Notes: a model not told the origin generated them from the sequence alone. 64,000 nt of DNA from Glo-17 sp964549735 (GCA_964549735.1 CAZJWO010000002.1:32631-96630); one strand, 5' to 3'; counted from the stretch's first letter, positions 1-8,400 are shown. Translations and numbers: made by a program.

Positions 1-1710
1 CTCGTTGAGCGACTGCAGCTTGGCCGAGGCCGGCACGGTGGCGGCGAAGGCCCCCACGTCGGGATCGAGGAACGGGAAGCGGCCCTCCACCGAGTGCCCC
101 ATGAGCATCCGGTCGCCCTGGGAGTTGAGCAGGTAGCCCGACAGGAAGGTGGTCATCTCCAGGTACTGCGCGCGGGCCACGGGCCCCCAGTCGGCGAACG
201 CGGCCGGCAGGGCGGCGGCCAGGCGCTGCTCCGGCTCGCCGCGCCGCAACGCCGCCGCCGCCTCGTCGGCGAGCAGGGAGGTCATCATGCCGGTGTTGGC
301 CCAGCGCGGCCGGTGGCTGAAGAACGGCTCGTCGGGGCGGTCCAGACCCTGGCCGTAGAAGCGCGCCAGGAATTGCGGCGGCGACAGCTCCAGATAGGGG
401 TACAGCCGCGTCAGCAGCAACGCGCGCCGCTCGTCCGCGGGACGGCGGCTCCAGAACCGGCGGACCTTGGCCTCGCGGAAGATGTTGTAGCCGACCCAGA
501 CCTCGTCGGCGCCCTCGCCGGTCAGCACGACCTTGTACTGCTCGCCGCGCACCAGGCTCGACAACGCGTAGAGCGGCGCCGGCGCCGTGCGCAGGATCGG
601 CGTCTCGGCATGCCAGATGACCGCGGGGAAATCCCGCGCGATGTCGGCGGCGCCGACGGTGATCAGGCGGTGGTCGGTGCCCAGATGGGCGACCATCAGC
701 CGCTGCCAGGCCGATTCGTCGAAGGCGCTGTCCTCGAAACCCACGGAGAACGTCTTCAGACGCCGGTCGGTGTAGCGGTGGATGATCGCCGCGATGGCCG
801 AAGAATCGAGACCGCCGGAGAGGTAGGCGCCCACCGGCACGTCGGCGCGCAGGCGCAGCACCGCGGCCTGGACCAGGCGCTCGCGCAGTTCGTCGGCCAG
901 CCGGCGCTGCTCCTGCCGGTCCACGAAGCGGCGGTCCTCGTCCGCCGGCAGGAACGTCGGATGCCAGAAGCGGCGCAGGCGCAGGCGCGACGGCCAACCC
1001 GGCGCGGCCATCATGGACGCCGCGGACGCCCCCGCGGCCGGCTGCCCGCTCGCCGCCCGCTCCTCGCCAGCGTCGAGAACCAGCGTCGCGGTGTGGCCCG
1101 CCGGCAGCTGCACGACGCCCCGGAACACGGTGCGCGGCGGCACGGTCACCCAGTAGGTGAAGACCTCGGCGACCGCCTCGGGGTCGACCGCGGGCTGGAA
1201 GCCAGGCCAGGCCGCCAGCGCCTTGACCTCCGAGGCGAAGAGCAGGTGGCCGGCGTGCTCGGCGACGTAGAGCGGCCGCACGCCGTAGCGGTCGCGGGCC
1301 AGGAAGAGGGTGCGGCGCGCCGAGTCCCAGATCGCGATGGCGAACTGGCCGTTGAATCGGTCGACGCAGCGGTCGCCCCATTGCTCGTAGGCGTGGACGA
1401 TGACTTCGGTGTCCGAACGCGTGCGCAGGACGTGGCCCAGGGCCTCCAACTCGTGCGCCAGCTCGATGTAGTTGAAGATCTCGCCATTGAAGACGATCCA
1501 GCGGCTGGCGTCCTCGCTGGTCAGCGGCTGCTGGCCGGTCACCAGGTCGATGATGCTCAGGCGCGTATGGCCCAGGAAGGCGCGGTCGTCCCGCCAGGCT
1601 CCGAACTCGTCCGGGCCGCGGTGGCGCAAGGCGCCGACCATGCGCTCCGGCACGCCGTCGCGCAAACGCAGGGGTCCGTCGAGGGACACGACGCCACAGA
1701 TGCCGCACAC
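1..1710 (-). CDS. asnB: Asparagine synthase (glutamine-hydrolysing), 3' end outside window
   Basis: Transfers glutamine-derived ammonia to an adenylated carboxylate, classically aspartate, in the cytoplasm. 570 codons are visible and the frame is still open at base 1, so the C-terminus is missing. The start is GTG at 1710, chosen because it places Cys2 (MCGICG) as the N-terminal nucleophile of the class II glutaminase domain (about 1-200, with RHRGPDE near 30 and NGEIFNY near 75-81). The synthetase PPi loop SGGLDSS lies at about 298-304. An Ala-rich insert at about 215-240 separates the domains. It starts 4 bp after the stop of the AMP-ligase gene, so the two are cotranscribed. That pairing occurs in exopolysaccharide/exosortase-type loci (amidotransferase plus acyl-CoA ligase), so the true acceptor may be a sugar or peptide carboxylate instead of aspartate. 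Family call is certain, substrate is not. Confidence 0.93.
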   Translation of the reverse strand, partial: MCGICGVVSLDGPLRLRDGVPERMVGALRHRGPDEFGAWRDDRAFLGHTRLSIIDLVTGQQPLTSEDASRWIVFNGEIFNYIELAHELEALGHVLRTRSDTEVIVHAYEQWGDRCVDRFNGQFAIAIWDSARRTLFLARDRYGVRPLYVAEHAGHLLFASEVKALAAWPGFQPAVDPEAVAEVFTYWVTVPPRTVFRGVVQLPAGHTATLVLDAGEERAASGQPAAGASAASMMAAPGWPSRLRLRRFWHPTFLPADEDRRFVDRQEQRRLADELRERLVQAAVLRLRADVPVGAYLSGGLDSSAIAAIIHRYTDRRLKTFSVGFEDSAFDESAWQRLMVAHLGTDHRLITVGAADIARDFPAVIWHAETPILRTAPAPLYALSSLVRGEQYKVVLTGEGADEVWVGYNIFREAKVRRFWSRRPADERRALLLTRLYPYLELSPPQFLARFYGQGLDRPDEPFFSHRPRWANTGMMTSLLADEAAAALRRGEPEQRLAAALPAAFADWGPVARAQYLEMTTFLSGYLLNSQGDRMLMGHSVEGRFPFLDPDVGAFAATVPASAKLQSLNE

Positions 1711-1714
1711 GGGG

Positions 1715-3337
1715 TCAGGTTCCTCTCGCCTGTTGCTTGAGCGCGAGGTAATCGATCTTGCCGCGGCTGGTGTGGGGCAACGCGCCGACCAAGGTCACGC
1801 GACCGGGCACCAGGTACGGCTCGAGTCGCTCGCGGCAGGCGCGGATGATCGCCGGCGGCGTCAGGCTGCTGCCCTCGCGCACGACGACGTAGGCGCAGAC
1901 CATCTCGCCGAGGATCGGATCGGGCGCGCCGACGACGGCGGCCTCGACCACGTCCGGCAGACCATAGAGCGCGTTCTCGACCTCGCGCGGACTGACCTTC
2001 TCGCCCCGCGACTTGATGATGTCGTCGCTGCGTCCCTTGAAGTAGAGGAAGCCTTCGGCGTCCTGGGTGAACCAGTCTCCCGAGCGCAGCATGCGCTCGC
2101 CGGGCAAGGGCCCGGGCCGCAGCATCTGCGCGGTCTGTTCCGGCCGATTCCAGTAGCCCATCATGACATGCGGACCCCGCACGTGCAGGATCCCCATCTC
2201 GCCGGGCGCGACCGGCCGATTCTCGTCGTCGAGCAGCAGGACCTCGGTGCCGGGTATCGCCTTGCCCACCGACGCCGGTCGCTGCAGGACCAGCTCCGGC
2301 TCGAGGTAGCAGACCCGCTTGCATTCGGTCAGGCCGTACATCTTGTAGATGAGGGCGTTGGGGAAGATCTCGCGCAGGGCCGGCAGCATCTCGGCCGGCA
2401 GAGCGGCCGCGGTGTTCGTCACGCGCTGCACGCCGGGGAAGCAGAGGCTGCCGCGGCGGTGCAGATCGATCAGGGTGGCGAACATCGTCGGCACCCCGGG
2501 AAAGACCGTCACCTGCTCCTGGGCCAGCCGCTTGAGGATCGGCGCCGTGAACACGAAGTCCTTCTCCAGCAGGACCGTCGCGCCCACGTGCACGGCCATC
2601 AGGATCTGGTACAGGCCGTAGTCGAAGGCCAGCGGCAGGGCGCAGAGGATCCGGTGCGCGCCGTCGAGGCGCAGGTACTCGACGAGGCTGCCGCACGTGA
2701 AGACCATCGCCTGGTGCGTCATCATGACGCCCTTCGGCTCTCCCGTGCTGCCGGAGGTATAGATCAACGCGGCGAGGTCCACCCCGATGGCCGGGCACGG
2801 CGCGTCGTCGGCGACCGACTCGGCCAGCGCGGCGGCCAGATCGTGCTCTGGCGGCGGGGCGGCGGGCGTCGCCTCGTGCGCCTCGTGCGCCTCGGCAGCG
2901 GCGGCCGCGTCGGCTGCGGCGGGATCGCCCCGGCTGACCGTCAGCACGGCTTCGAGCGACGGCAGGTCGCCGGCCGCGGAACGATACGTCGCCGCCAACC
3001 GGCGCTCGGAGATCAGGAAGCGCGCGCCGCAATCGTTCAACACGAAGCGCACCTTGTCCCGTTTGGTCTGCGGGTGGATGACCGCGAAGACCCCGCCCGC
3101 CAGGGACGTGCCGTAGATGGCGACCGCGCTCTCGACCGTGTTCTCCAGCAGGATCAGCACGCGGTCGCCGCGGCGCAGGCCCCGCCGCCGCAGCCAGGCG
3201 GCCAGCCGCCGGGCGGCGTCCCACAGCTGCCCATACGTGAGGGTCTGCGCGCCATCGCCGACGGCGGGATGAGCGGGACGCGCTGCGGCCTGGCGCGCCA
3301 GGGCATCGGGCAGCAGTCGCAGCTCCCCTGGTTGCAT
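1715..3337 (-). CDS. AMP-forming acyl-CoA/acyl-carrier ligase
   Basis: A 540-residue ANL-superfamily enzyme that activates a carboxylic acid as acyl-AMP and passes it to CoA or a carrier protein. Visible motifs are the P-loop YTSGSTGEPKG (about 193-203), YGLTECKR (334-341), the hinge SGDWF (419-423), GRSDDIIKSRGEKVSP (435-450) and the catalytic C-terminal lysine in SRGKIDY (Lys527). An Ala/Glu/His-rich linker at about 139-165 is encoded by a short CTCGTGCGC tandem. The frame stays open far upstream, but ATG 3337 is preferred: AAAGGTG lies 8 nt before it and the sequence from there begins like the family. It runs 4 bp ahead of the asparagine synthase GTG. Similar ligase/amidotransferase pairs sit in exosortase loci, which is a suggestion only. 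The substrate cannot be read from sequence. Confidence 0.9.
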   Translation of the reverse strand: MQPGELRLLPDALARQAAARPAHPAVGDGAQTLTYGQLWDAARRLAAWLRRRGLRRGDRVLILLENTVESAVAIYGTSLAGGVFAVIHPQTKRDKVRFVLNDCGARFLISERRLAATYRSAAGDLPSLEAVLTVSRGDPAAADAAAAAEAHEAHEATPAAPPPEHDLAAALAESVADDAPCPAIGVDLAALIYTSGSTGEPKGVMMTHQAMVFTCGSLVEYLRLDGAHRILCALPLAFDYGLYQILMAVHVGATVLLEKDFVFTAPILKRLAQEQVTVFPGVPTMFATLIDLHRRGSLCFPGVQRVTNTAAALPAEMLPALREIFPNALIYKMYGLTECKRVCYLEPELVLQRPASVGKAIPGTEVLLLDDENRPVAPGEMGILHVRGPHVMMGYWNRPEQTAQMLRPGPLPGERMLRSGDWFTQDAEGFLYFKGRSDDIIKSRGEKVSPREVENALYGLPDVVEAAVVGAPDPILGEMVCAYVVVREGSSLTPPAIIRACRERLEPYLVPGRVTLVGALPHTSRGKIDYLALKQQARGT

Positions 3338-3640
3338 GCGCACGCACCTTTCGTCGGACGCCGGGCCGGTCAGCCGGCCGGCAAACGCCGGGAACCCTTC
3401 CATAATGAAGCACTTATGTCTTTCGACCCCTTGCGGCAAGGGTTGAGTATCATTAAGCGGGAAACCAACCTGACGCAACTGCCGGCCGCGGCGCCGCGAA
3501 ATGCGGCGCACGCCAAGGCCGACCGAGACGCCCGCGGGCCGCTGTGCTAAGCTGCCGCCAGCGCCGGCCCTCCGCCCGGATCGTCCCCATCGCTGCGGGT
3601 CGACGATGTCGTGCAACCACCCTCGCCGAAGGATTCGCAC
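3338..3640. other. Divergent intergenic region, about 300 bp
   Basis: Separates the leftward ligase/asparagine synthase pair from the rightward methyltransferase and must contain both promoters. It is less GC-rich between about 3395 and 3465. A perfect 6-bp inverted repeat (CCCTTG-cgg-CAAGGG) lies at 3428-3442, suitable as an operator or a small hairpin. I could not choose a convincing -35/-10 pair on either strand. No small ORF or RNA gene is recognisable. Confidence 0.4.
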
Positions 3641-4507
3641 ATGTTCCCTGGATTCCAACGCGTTTACGACGCCTTCCGGCAAGCGGAGATCGCCGAACCG
3701 CTCCAGGAGACGCTGCGCCTGTTCGACGTGATCTCCAGCGGCGCCATCCGCGCCATGGATCCCGAAGCTCCCGCGGCGATCGAGCTGGAGCGTCTGGCGG
3801 CCGGACGCCAGGCCGGCACGCCGTTGGAGTACCTGCTCGGCAAGGCGGCGTTCATGGGCTTGCAGCTCACGTGCTCGCCGGACGCCCTGATCCCCCGCGC
3901 CGAGACGGAACTGCTGGCGCGCACCGCGCTGGAGCTGATCCGCGCCCGCCAGGGCGCCCAGGCGCGCCTGACGGTCGTCGACATGGGGACCGGCAGCGGC
4001 AACATCGCCGTCGCGCTGGCGGTCAACACGCGCGACGTCGACGTCCTGGCCAGCGACGTCAGTCCGCAGGCGGTCGACCTGGCGCGGCGGCAGGTGGCCG
4101 CCTTCGCGCTGCAGGACAGGGTGACCTTGTTCTGCGGCGACCTCTACGAACCGCTGGTCGCGGCCGGATGGGCCGGCAAGATCGACGTCCTGGTCTGCAA
4201 CCCGCCCTATCTGCCGACGAGCACGCTGGCCAAGCTGGCCCGCGAGATCATCGACCACGAACCGACGGTCGCGCTCGATGCCGGGCCCTACGGCATCAAC
4301 ATCTACCGCCGACTGATCACCGGCGCGGGCGACATGCTCAAGCCCGATGGCGTCCTGGTCTTCGAGATCGGCGCCGGCCAGGAGAAGCTGGTGACGCGAT
4401 TGCTGGAAGGCGTCGGCATCTACCCGACGATCGATTACCACCGCGACGCCGAGGGACAGATCCGCGTCGTCAGCGCCGATCGGCGCCGGATCGCCGGCGA
4501 TGCCTGA
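3641..4507 (+). CDS. prmC: HemK/PrmC-family glutamine N5-methyltransferase
   Basis: A 288-residue SAM-dependent methyltransferase. The family modifies the GGQ glutamine of release factors. It shows the family block PRAETELL (85-92), the SAM-binding motif I DMGTGSGN (114-121), the acidic D-V motif after the second strand (ASDVSP, 137-142), and the catalytic NPPY (187-190) that recognises the glutamine side chain. Start ATG 3641 has GAAGGA 8 nt upstream; an in-frame GTG at 3611 lacks this. The N-terminal helical domain is present but weakly conserved, and prfA, the usual partner of true prmC, is not adjacent. It may therefore be a paralogous NPPY methyltransferase with another protein target. 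The downstream gene overlaps by 8 bp, indicating translational coupling. Confidence 0.75.
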   Translation: MFPGFQRVYDAFRQAEIAEPLQETLRLFDVISSGAIRAMDPEAPAAIELERLAAGRQAGTPLEYLLGKAAFMGLQLTCSPDALIPRAETELLARTALELIRARQGAQARLTVVDMGTGSGNIAVALAVNTRDVDVLASDVSPQAVDLARRQVAAFALQDRVTLFCGDLYEPLVAAGWAGKIDVLVCNPPYLPTSTLAKLAREIIDHEPTVALDAGPYGINIYRRLITGAGDMLKPDGVLVFEIGAGQEKLVTRLLEGVGIYPTIDYHRDAEGQIRVVSADRRRIAGDA

Positions 4508-4922
4508 ACCCGGCGCGAACGAACGCGAGGCGATCGCCCGCGCCCTGGCGGCATGGTACGAGGCCTGGCGCGCGCACGACCTCGAGAGCGTGCTGTCCCT
4601 GCTGCACGACGACGTGCGGTTCGAGCACTGGGACGGCAGCGTGGTGGTCGGCAAGTCGGCCCTGCGCCGGGCGTGGTCCGGCTGGTTCGCCGGCCGCGAC
4701 TTCCACTTCGCCGAGGAGGAGACGTTCGTCGACGCCGGTGCATGCAAGGCGCTGTTCCGCTGGCGACTGACCTGGCCGGCGCCAGGGCCCGATCGCCGCG
4801 GCGAGTTCGAAGTCCGCCGCGGCGTCGACGTGCTGCATTTCCTGGACGCTCGGATCATCCGCAAACTCACGTACACCAAGACGACCGTGACCGCGGCCGG
4901 TCGCGGGGCTCAGCCGGCCTGA
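4500..4922 (+). CDS. NTF2-like / SnoaL-like protein
   Basis: A 140-residue protein of the cone-shaped NTF2-like fold. It has the typical N-terminal helices with the pattern Ala-x-W-Tyr-x-x-W-x-x-H-D (residues about 17-28), followed by the LLHDDVRFEHWDG strand-turn and a curved sheet ending in VDVLHFLDARIIRKLTYTKT. Members include ketosteroid-isomerase-like enzymes, polyketide cyclases and simple ligand-binding domains, so no reaction can be assigned. The ATG lies inside the last codons of the preceding methyltransferase gene (8-bp overlap), so the two are an operon. Its 3' end overlaps the convergent RIC gene by 13 bp. Confidence 0.75.
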   Translation: MPEPGANEREAIARALAAWYEAWRAHDLESVLSLLHDDVRFEHWDGSVVVGKSALRRAWSGWFAGRDFHFAEEETFVDAGACKALFRWRLTWPAPGPDRRGEFEVRRGVDVLHFLDARIIRKLTYTKTTVTAAGRGAQPA

Positions 4923-5644
4923 GCCGCGTCCGCGCCGCCCGCCAGCGCGAGCGCGCGCGGGAACAGCACGTTGTTCTCCTTGTGGATGTGGCGGTGCAGA
5001 TCCCTCTCGAGCTGTTCCAACTCCTCGTAGTAGGCGCGGAAGGTGGCGCACGCATCGGCGGGCGACGCGTAACCCGAGCTCAGGTCGCGCAGTCTGGCGA
5101 GCGCGGCGCCGGCCTGTTCGTGCTCGTGTTCCATCACGCGGATCGGATTGGACAGGTGGCCGCAGTGGAACTCCGCGGCCCCCCGCGTCCGCTCGAGCAT
5201 GCGGATCGCCGGGAACAGCACCTCCTCTTCCTTGCCGAGGTGCATCTCGATCTCGGCGATCAATCCCCGCAGCACGTCGCGCATCTCGACGAGTTGGGGA
5301 TGCTTGGCCCCGTGCACGTCGTGGACCTTCGCCGCCAGCGCCGCCAGGCGCGGCAACGCCTCGCGCAGGTAGGCGTGATGCGTCTGTTCGAGGTGGTCGA
5401 CCAGGTCGGTCAACGTGAGCCGACGGACATCGGGCTCGGCGGCGGCGGCCGCCGCCGCGATCGGCGGTCGCGCCAGCATCCGCGCCACGGTCGCCGGGTC
5501 CAGACCGGCCTCGCGGCAGGCGTCGGCGAGCGCGCGTCCGCCGCCGCAGCAGAAGTCCAGGCCGAGCGCCTCGAGAACCGCGGCGCGAGCCGGATTCTCC
5601 GCGACCAGATCGCCCAACGTACGGTCCAGGGCCAGCGGATTCAT
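4910..5644 (-). CDS. ric: Iron-sulfur cluster repair di-iron protein RIC (YtfE/ScdA)
   Basis: A 244-residue cytoplasmic repair protein that delivers iron to, or restores, iron-sulfur clusters damaged by nitric oxide or oxidative stress. The N-terminal ScdA domain (about 8-50) carries the conserved LGLDFCCGGGR with paired cysteines at 32-33. The C-terminal hemerythrin-like four-helix domain supplies the His/Glu ligands: HLEQTHHAYL, EMHLGKEEEVLFP, HEHEQAG and HRHIHKENNVLFP. Length matches the family. Start ATG 5644 is chosen because the family begins here; an upstream in-frame codon would add a Pro/Ala-rich tail. It is preceded by a near-consensus sigma-70 promoter overlapped by a dyad shared with two other promoters of this cluster, implying control by the Rrf2 regulator at 6732. 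Confidence 0.93.
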   Translation of the reverse strand: MNPLALDRTLGDLVAENPARAAVLEALGLDFCCGGGRALADACREAGLDPATVARMLARPPIAAAAAAAEPDVRRLTLTDLVDHLEQTHHAYLREALPRLAALAAKVHDVHGAKHPQLVEMRDVLRGLIAEIEMHLGKEEEVLFPAIRMLERTRGAAEFHCGHLSNPIRVMEHEHEQAGAALARLRDLSSGYASPADACATFRAYYEELEQLERDLHRHIHKENNVLFPRALALAGGADAAQAG

Positions 5645-5783
5645 GGCAGCCTCCTGATTTCGAGCATCCTTCGCCAGCGGGCGCACAGCCGCCGCCGGAC
5701 TTGCGGCCACGCCCGCCGTGATGTGCGCCGCGGTGCCGGCGGCGCGAACGCGGGCGAACGATTAACCAGGGTAATTTGATCCT

Positions 5784-5818
5784 ATATTAGCCCGCGCAAT
5801 TGTGGATGTCAAGGTCCA
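5784..5818 (-). promoter_or_regulatory. ric promoter with putative Rrf2 operator
   Basis: On the minus strand TTGACA (5807-5812) and TAATAT (5784-5789) are separated by exactly 17 bp, a near-perfect sigma-70 promoter. The dyad TGGAC-cttgac-ATCCA (plus-strand coordinates 5803-5818, one mismatch between half-sites) covers the -35 box, so a bound protein would block polymerase. The same 5-6-5 dyad occurs at 6688-6703 and 8750-8765. Promoter call is from sequence; identity of the binding protein is inference. Confidence 0.7.
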
Positions 5819-5851
5819 TTATATCGCAGGACCGAGACACGAGGCGGCGGG

Positions 5852-6574
5852 TCATTCCGGCCAGCCGACCGTCTGCGCGAGAAGGATGCGGTGTTCGGCC
5901 GGCAGGCCGAGCGCCGCGGACAGGCGGTCGCGATCCACCATGCCACGCACGACGGTCGCCAATCCCGCCGACGCGCAGTAGAGGTAGATGTTCTCGCTGA
6001 TGAAGCCGGCGTGCGAGCCCGCCCAGATGAGCGCGCTGTCGTCCACCTCGGCCGGCAGGCGCTCGACCAGGACCAGGTTCACGGGAGCGTCCTCGACGAA
6101 ATCCTGCCGGCCGGTCAAGGCGCGCAGGTCGCCCGCGGCGATCGGCTGGAGCGTGTGCCCGTGCGCGTCGTAGAGATACGCTCCTGCGGCCAGCACGACG
6201 TACAGATCGGTGGTCTGGCGGTTGCGGGCCGACGGAGCCGTGCGATGGCCGGTTTCCGGACGGCTCACGCCCCACGCCGCCCAGAGCAGGGTCGAGAGCA
6301 CCGGCAACGGCAACGGATCGGGCGCGAACGCGCGCTGGGACTTGCGTGCCGCGAGCGCCGACAGCAGCGGCATGCCGCCGGTCGTTTCCGGAGCCGGCAG
6401 GACGATCGGCTGCAGGTCTGCCGCGAGATCGGTCGCGACGGAGGTCGCGCCGCCAGCCGCTTCCGAGGCCGCCGGCACGACGGTGGCGAGCATGAGGAGC
6501 GCCGGCGTCAGGGCGGCGAGGCGTCCCAGGCGCAAGGCGGCGGCGTGGCGACGAGCGTCGAAGTTCCGGTCCAT
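5852..6574 (-). CDS. Exported SagB-type nitroreductase-family protein
   Basis: A 240-residue FMN-dependent nitroreductase-fold protein of the SagB/ThcOx branch. After a hydrophobic N-terminal segment (about 20-42, LAALTPALLMLATVVPAASEA) comes the standard opening LPAPETTGG and the flavin-site strand ALAARKSQRAF, then LLWAAWGVSRPETGHRTAPSARN and a C-terminal GLPAEHRILLAQTVG. The signal-like N-terminus suggests export or membrane anchoring, unusual for flavin reductases but common in this branch. ATG 6574 has GGAGGAAGC directly upstream. It is divergent from the Rrf2 gene, across a region holding the shared dyad, so it is probably part of the same stress response. No peptide-modification partners (SagC/D) are nearby, so a bacteriocin role is unlikely. 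Confidence 0.8.
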   Translation of the reverse strand: MDRNFDARRHAAALRLGRLAALTPALLMLATVVPAASEAAGGATSVATDLAADLQPIVLPAPETTGGMPLLSALAARKSQRAFAPDPLPLPVLSTLLWAAWGVSRPETGHRTAPSARNRQTTDLYVVLAAGAYLYDAHGHTLQPIAAGDLRALTGRQDFVEDAPVNLVLVERLPAEVDDSALIWAGSHAGFISENIYLYCASAGLATVVRGMVDRDRLSAALGLPAEHRILLAQTVGWPE

Positions 6575-6659
6575 TGCTTCCTCCGGGGCTGGTGCTGCGG
6601 GCGAGCGTACGCTGTCGAGGGCGCCGGCGTCCAGATGCAGATCGCGATCGCTGTTCGGC

Positions 6660-6703
6660 TTGGTGAACACGCCTCTTCGTGCTATTGTAGATATCCGGGT
6701 CCA
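6660..6703 (+). promoter_or_regulatory. rrf2 promoter with putative auto-operator
   Basis: TTGGTG (6660-6665) and TATTGT (6683-6688) are separated by 17 bp on the plus strand. The dyad TAGAT-atccgg-GTCCA (6688-6703) starts at the last base of the -10 box and would cover the transcription start, the expected place for autorepression. The same dyad is found in front of ric and the DUF1858/DUF438 pair. Confidence 0.6.
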
Positions 6704-6731
6704 CATCTTTCTTCGCACGAGCGGAGGAACC

Positions 6732-7193
6732 ATGCTCTCGCAAACCGCCGAATACGCCCTGCGCGCCGTGGTCTGGCTGGCCGCGCAGAATGCCCAGACG
6801 ACAACAGCCGGCGCCGGCAGTTCCGCGCGCACCACGGCGCAGATCGCCGCCGGCACCAAGGTGCCCGCCGGATATCTCGCCAAGGTGATGCAGCGGCTCG
6901 GTCGCGCCAGCCTGGTCAAGGCGCAGCGCGGACTCGGCGGCGGATTCACGCTGGCGCGCGACGCGGCGGCGATCACCGCCCTGGATGTCGTCGAGGCCGT
7001 CGAGCCGATCGCGCGCATCATCGACTGTCCGCTCGGCGTCGCCGACCACTCCGGCTGCCTCTGCCCCCTGCACAGCCGCCTCGATCAACTGCTGGAGACC
7101 GCGTCCAGGACGCTCGGCTCGACGACGATCGCCGCGCTCGTCGCCGAGCCGGCGACCGGCCGGCCCTTCTGCGGCATCCCGCCGGAGGATTGA
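6732..7193 (+). CDS. Rrf2-family transcriptional regulator, probable Fe-S/NO sensor
   Basis: A 153-residue regulator of the IscR/NsrR family. The N-terminal winged helix-turn-helix begins with the family hallmark MLSQTAEYALRA and contains the recognition helix GTKVPAGYLAKVMQRLGRA and wing GLGGGFTLAR. A 13-residue Thr/Ala/Gly-rich insert (about 21-33) extends the loop after helix 1. Three cysteines in the sensor segment (Cys99, Cys109, Cys111) could ligate a cluster, but the spacing C-X9-C-X-C differs from the C-X5-C-X5-C of IscR/NsrR; a fourth cysteine is at 147. RBS GGAGG precedes ATG 6732. Position between RIC, nitroreductase and DUF438 genes argues for control of nitrosative-stress functions. 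Confidence 0.88.
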   Translation: MLSQTAEYALRAVVWLAAQNAQTTTAGAGSSARTTAQIAAGTKVPAGYLAKVMQRLGRASLVKAQRGLGGGFTLARDAAAITALDVVEAVEPIARIIDCPLGVADHSGCLCPLHSRLDQLLETASRTLGSTTIAALVAEPATGRPFCGIPPED

Positions 7194-7200
7194 CCCCGGA

Positions 7201-8400
7201 TCACGCGTAGTACAGCAATCGCCGCTCGCCCTCCAGTTGCCGGATGTGGGTGACGTCCTGCGTCATCTCCAGGCAGCCCCGATAGACGCCGTCCTGTCGC
7301 ACCGCGAAGTAACGGATGTGCACGAAGCGCCCCTGGAAGGTGATCCAGAACTCGGCCTGCGACTGGGTGCCGGCCCGGAAATCGGCGAGGATGCGCTCGA
7401 CGGTGTCGACGCTCTTGGGCGGATGGCAGTGCTGCACCTTGCGGCCGAGGATCACGGCGGATCGCGTGAAGACGCGGTCCGGGCCCTCGCTGAAGAAGCG
7501 CACGCGATCGTCCTCGTCGACGAAGGTCAGGTCGACCGGCATGGTCGAGAACAGCAGCCGCAGCTGCTCGTGCGTCAACACGCCGGTGCCGAGGTCGATG
7601 CCGGCCGTCGCCGTCATCGCCACCGGTTCGGGGCCGGCGGCCGGTTGCGGCGGCTGCCAGGCGGCGCGCGGCATGACGAGGCACCAGCCGTATTGCGGAC
7701 TATCGGCGTGGATCCGGCCCCAATCCTCCTCCGTGAAGAGGCTCTGGCACATCGGGACCAGGATCGTCTCTTCGCGCTCGACCATCTTGACCAGCAGGTC
7801 GACCGCTTCGCGTCCCGCATTCTGGACGTCCGACCACGCCGACTGCGGCGCCAGCAGGCGATCGAAGCCGGCCAGCGCCTGGCGCACCTCGTCGTCCTTG
7901 CCCCACATGACCTTCGACGGCCCGTCGACGCCGTGCCGCTCGAGGATCGAGAACCAGGCGTTCTCCTTGCGCTGGTAATGCTTCTCGACGTCCATCAGCG
8001 CGTTCAGGCCGCGGCGCAGGGCGAGCAGGCGCTGCTCGTCCGGCCAGGCGACCTCGCCGGAGAGCAGGTCCGCCAGCTCGCGCGCGTGGCTCTTCAGGGC
8101 GGCGTTCTCCTGCTGCAGGACGTCGACCGGATGACCGGGCGGCACCAGCTGCACGACCGGCGCCACCAGATCGGCCACGACCTCGCGGTGCAGGTCGCAC
8201 ATGCCCATGATCTCGGCGACCGGCATGCCCTGGGCGATGAGCTCCTGCTCCATCGCGGCGATCTCGCCGGCGTCGCACTGCCCGACGAGTTCCCGCAGGC
8301 GGTCCTTGACCTCCGCCGCCGGGCGGCCGGCATGCAGATCGCGGATGATCGCGGCGAGCGTCGCGATGCGTCGCTGCTGGTTGTTGATGAGTTCGCTCAC
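7201..8400 (-). CDS. DUF438 domain / hemerythrin-like / PAS protein
   Basis: A 399-residue cytoplasmic protein with three parts: DUF438 (about 1-75, beginning SELINNQQRRIATLAAIIRDLHAG), a hemerythrin-like helical region (about 80-240, with HREVV, HARELADLL, EKHYQRKENAWF and EREETILVPMC), and a C-terminal PAS-like domain (about 275-399, with GVLTHEQLRLLFSTMPVDLTFVDEDDRVRFFSEG and the HCHPPKSV stretch). Such proteins accompany RIC and NO-detoxification genes in anaerobes and are thought to sense or handle NO or oxygen. The start is GTG 8400 preceded by AAGGAGG; it overlaps the DUF1858 gene stop as GTGA, so the two are translationally coupled. The end lies 7 bp from the convergent Rrf2 gene. Confidence 0.85.
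   Translation of the reverse strand: MSELINNQQRRIATLAAIIRDLHAGRPAAEVKDRLRELVGQCDAGEIAAMEQELIAQGMPVAEIMGMCDLHREVVADLVAPVVQLVPPGHPVDVLQQENAALKSHARELADLLSGEVAWPDEQRLLALRRGLNALMDVEKHYQRKENAWFSILERHGVDGPSKVMWGKDDEVRQALAGFDRLLAPQSAWSDVQNAGREAVDLLVKMVEREETILVPMCQSLFTEEDWGRIHADSPQYGWCLVMPRAAWQPPQPAAGPEPVAMTATAGIDLGTGVLTHEQLRLLFSTMPVDLTFVDEDDRVRFFSEGPDRVFTRSAVILGRKVQHCHPPKSVDTVERILADFRAGTQSQAEFWITFQGRFVHIRYFAVRQDGVYRGCLEMTQDVTHIRQLEGERRLLYYA

Noticed and set aside
94..1740. Long plus-strand open frame opposite the asparagine synthase, and similar long antisense frames across the window
   Set aside because: Arg/Gly/Ala-rich low-information translations without start signals, caused by the GC-biased third position of the real gene on the other strand.
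2868..2900. CTCGTGCGC tandem repeat
   Set aside because: It encodes an EAHEAHEA linker inside the ligase, only two to three units, and is neither a CRISPR nor a regulatory repeat.
3338..4879. Extension of the AMP ligase start far upstream through the divergent gene
   Set aside because: The extra residues are antisense to the methyltransferase and NTF2-like genes; the good RBS and family N-terminus are at ATG 3337.
5852..6574. Azoline oxidase of a peptide-antibiotic cluster
   Set aside because: The SagB-type fold fits, but no precursor peptide, cyclodehydratase or transporter is near, and the protein has a signal-like N-terminus.
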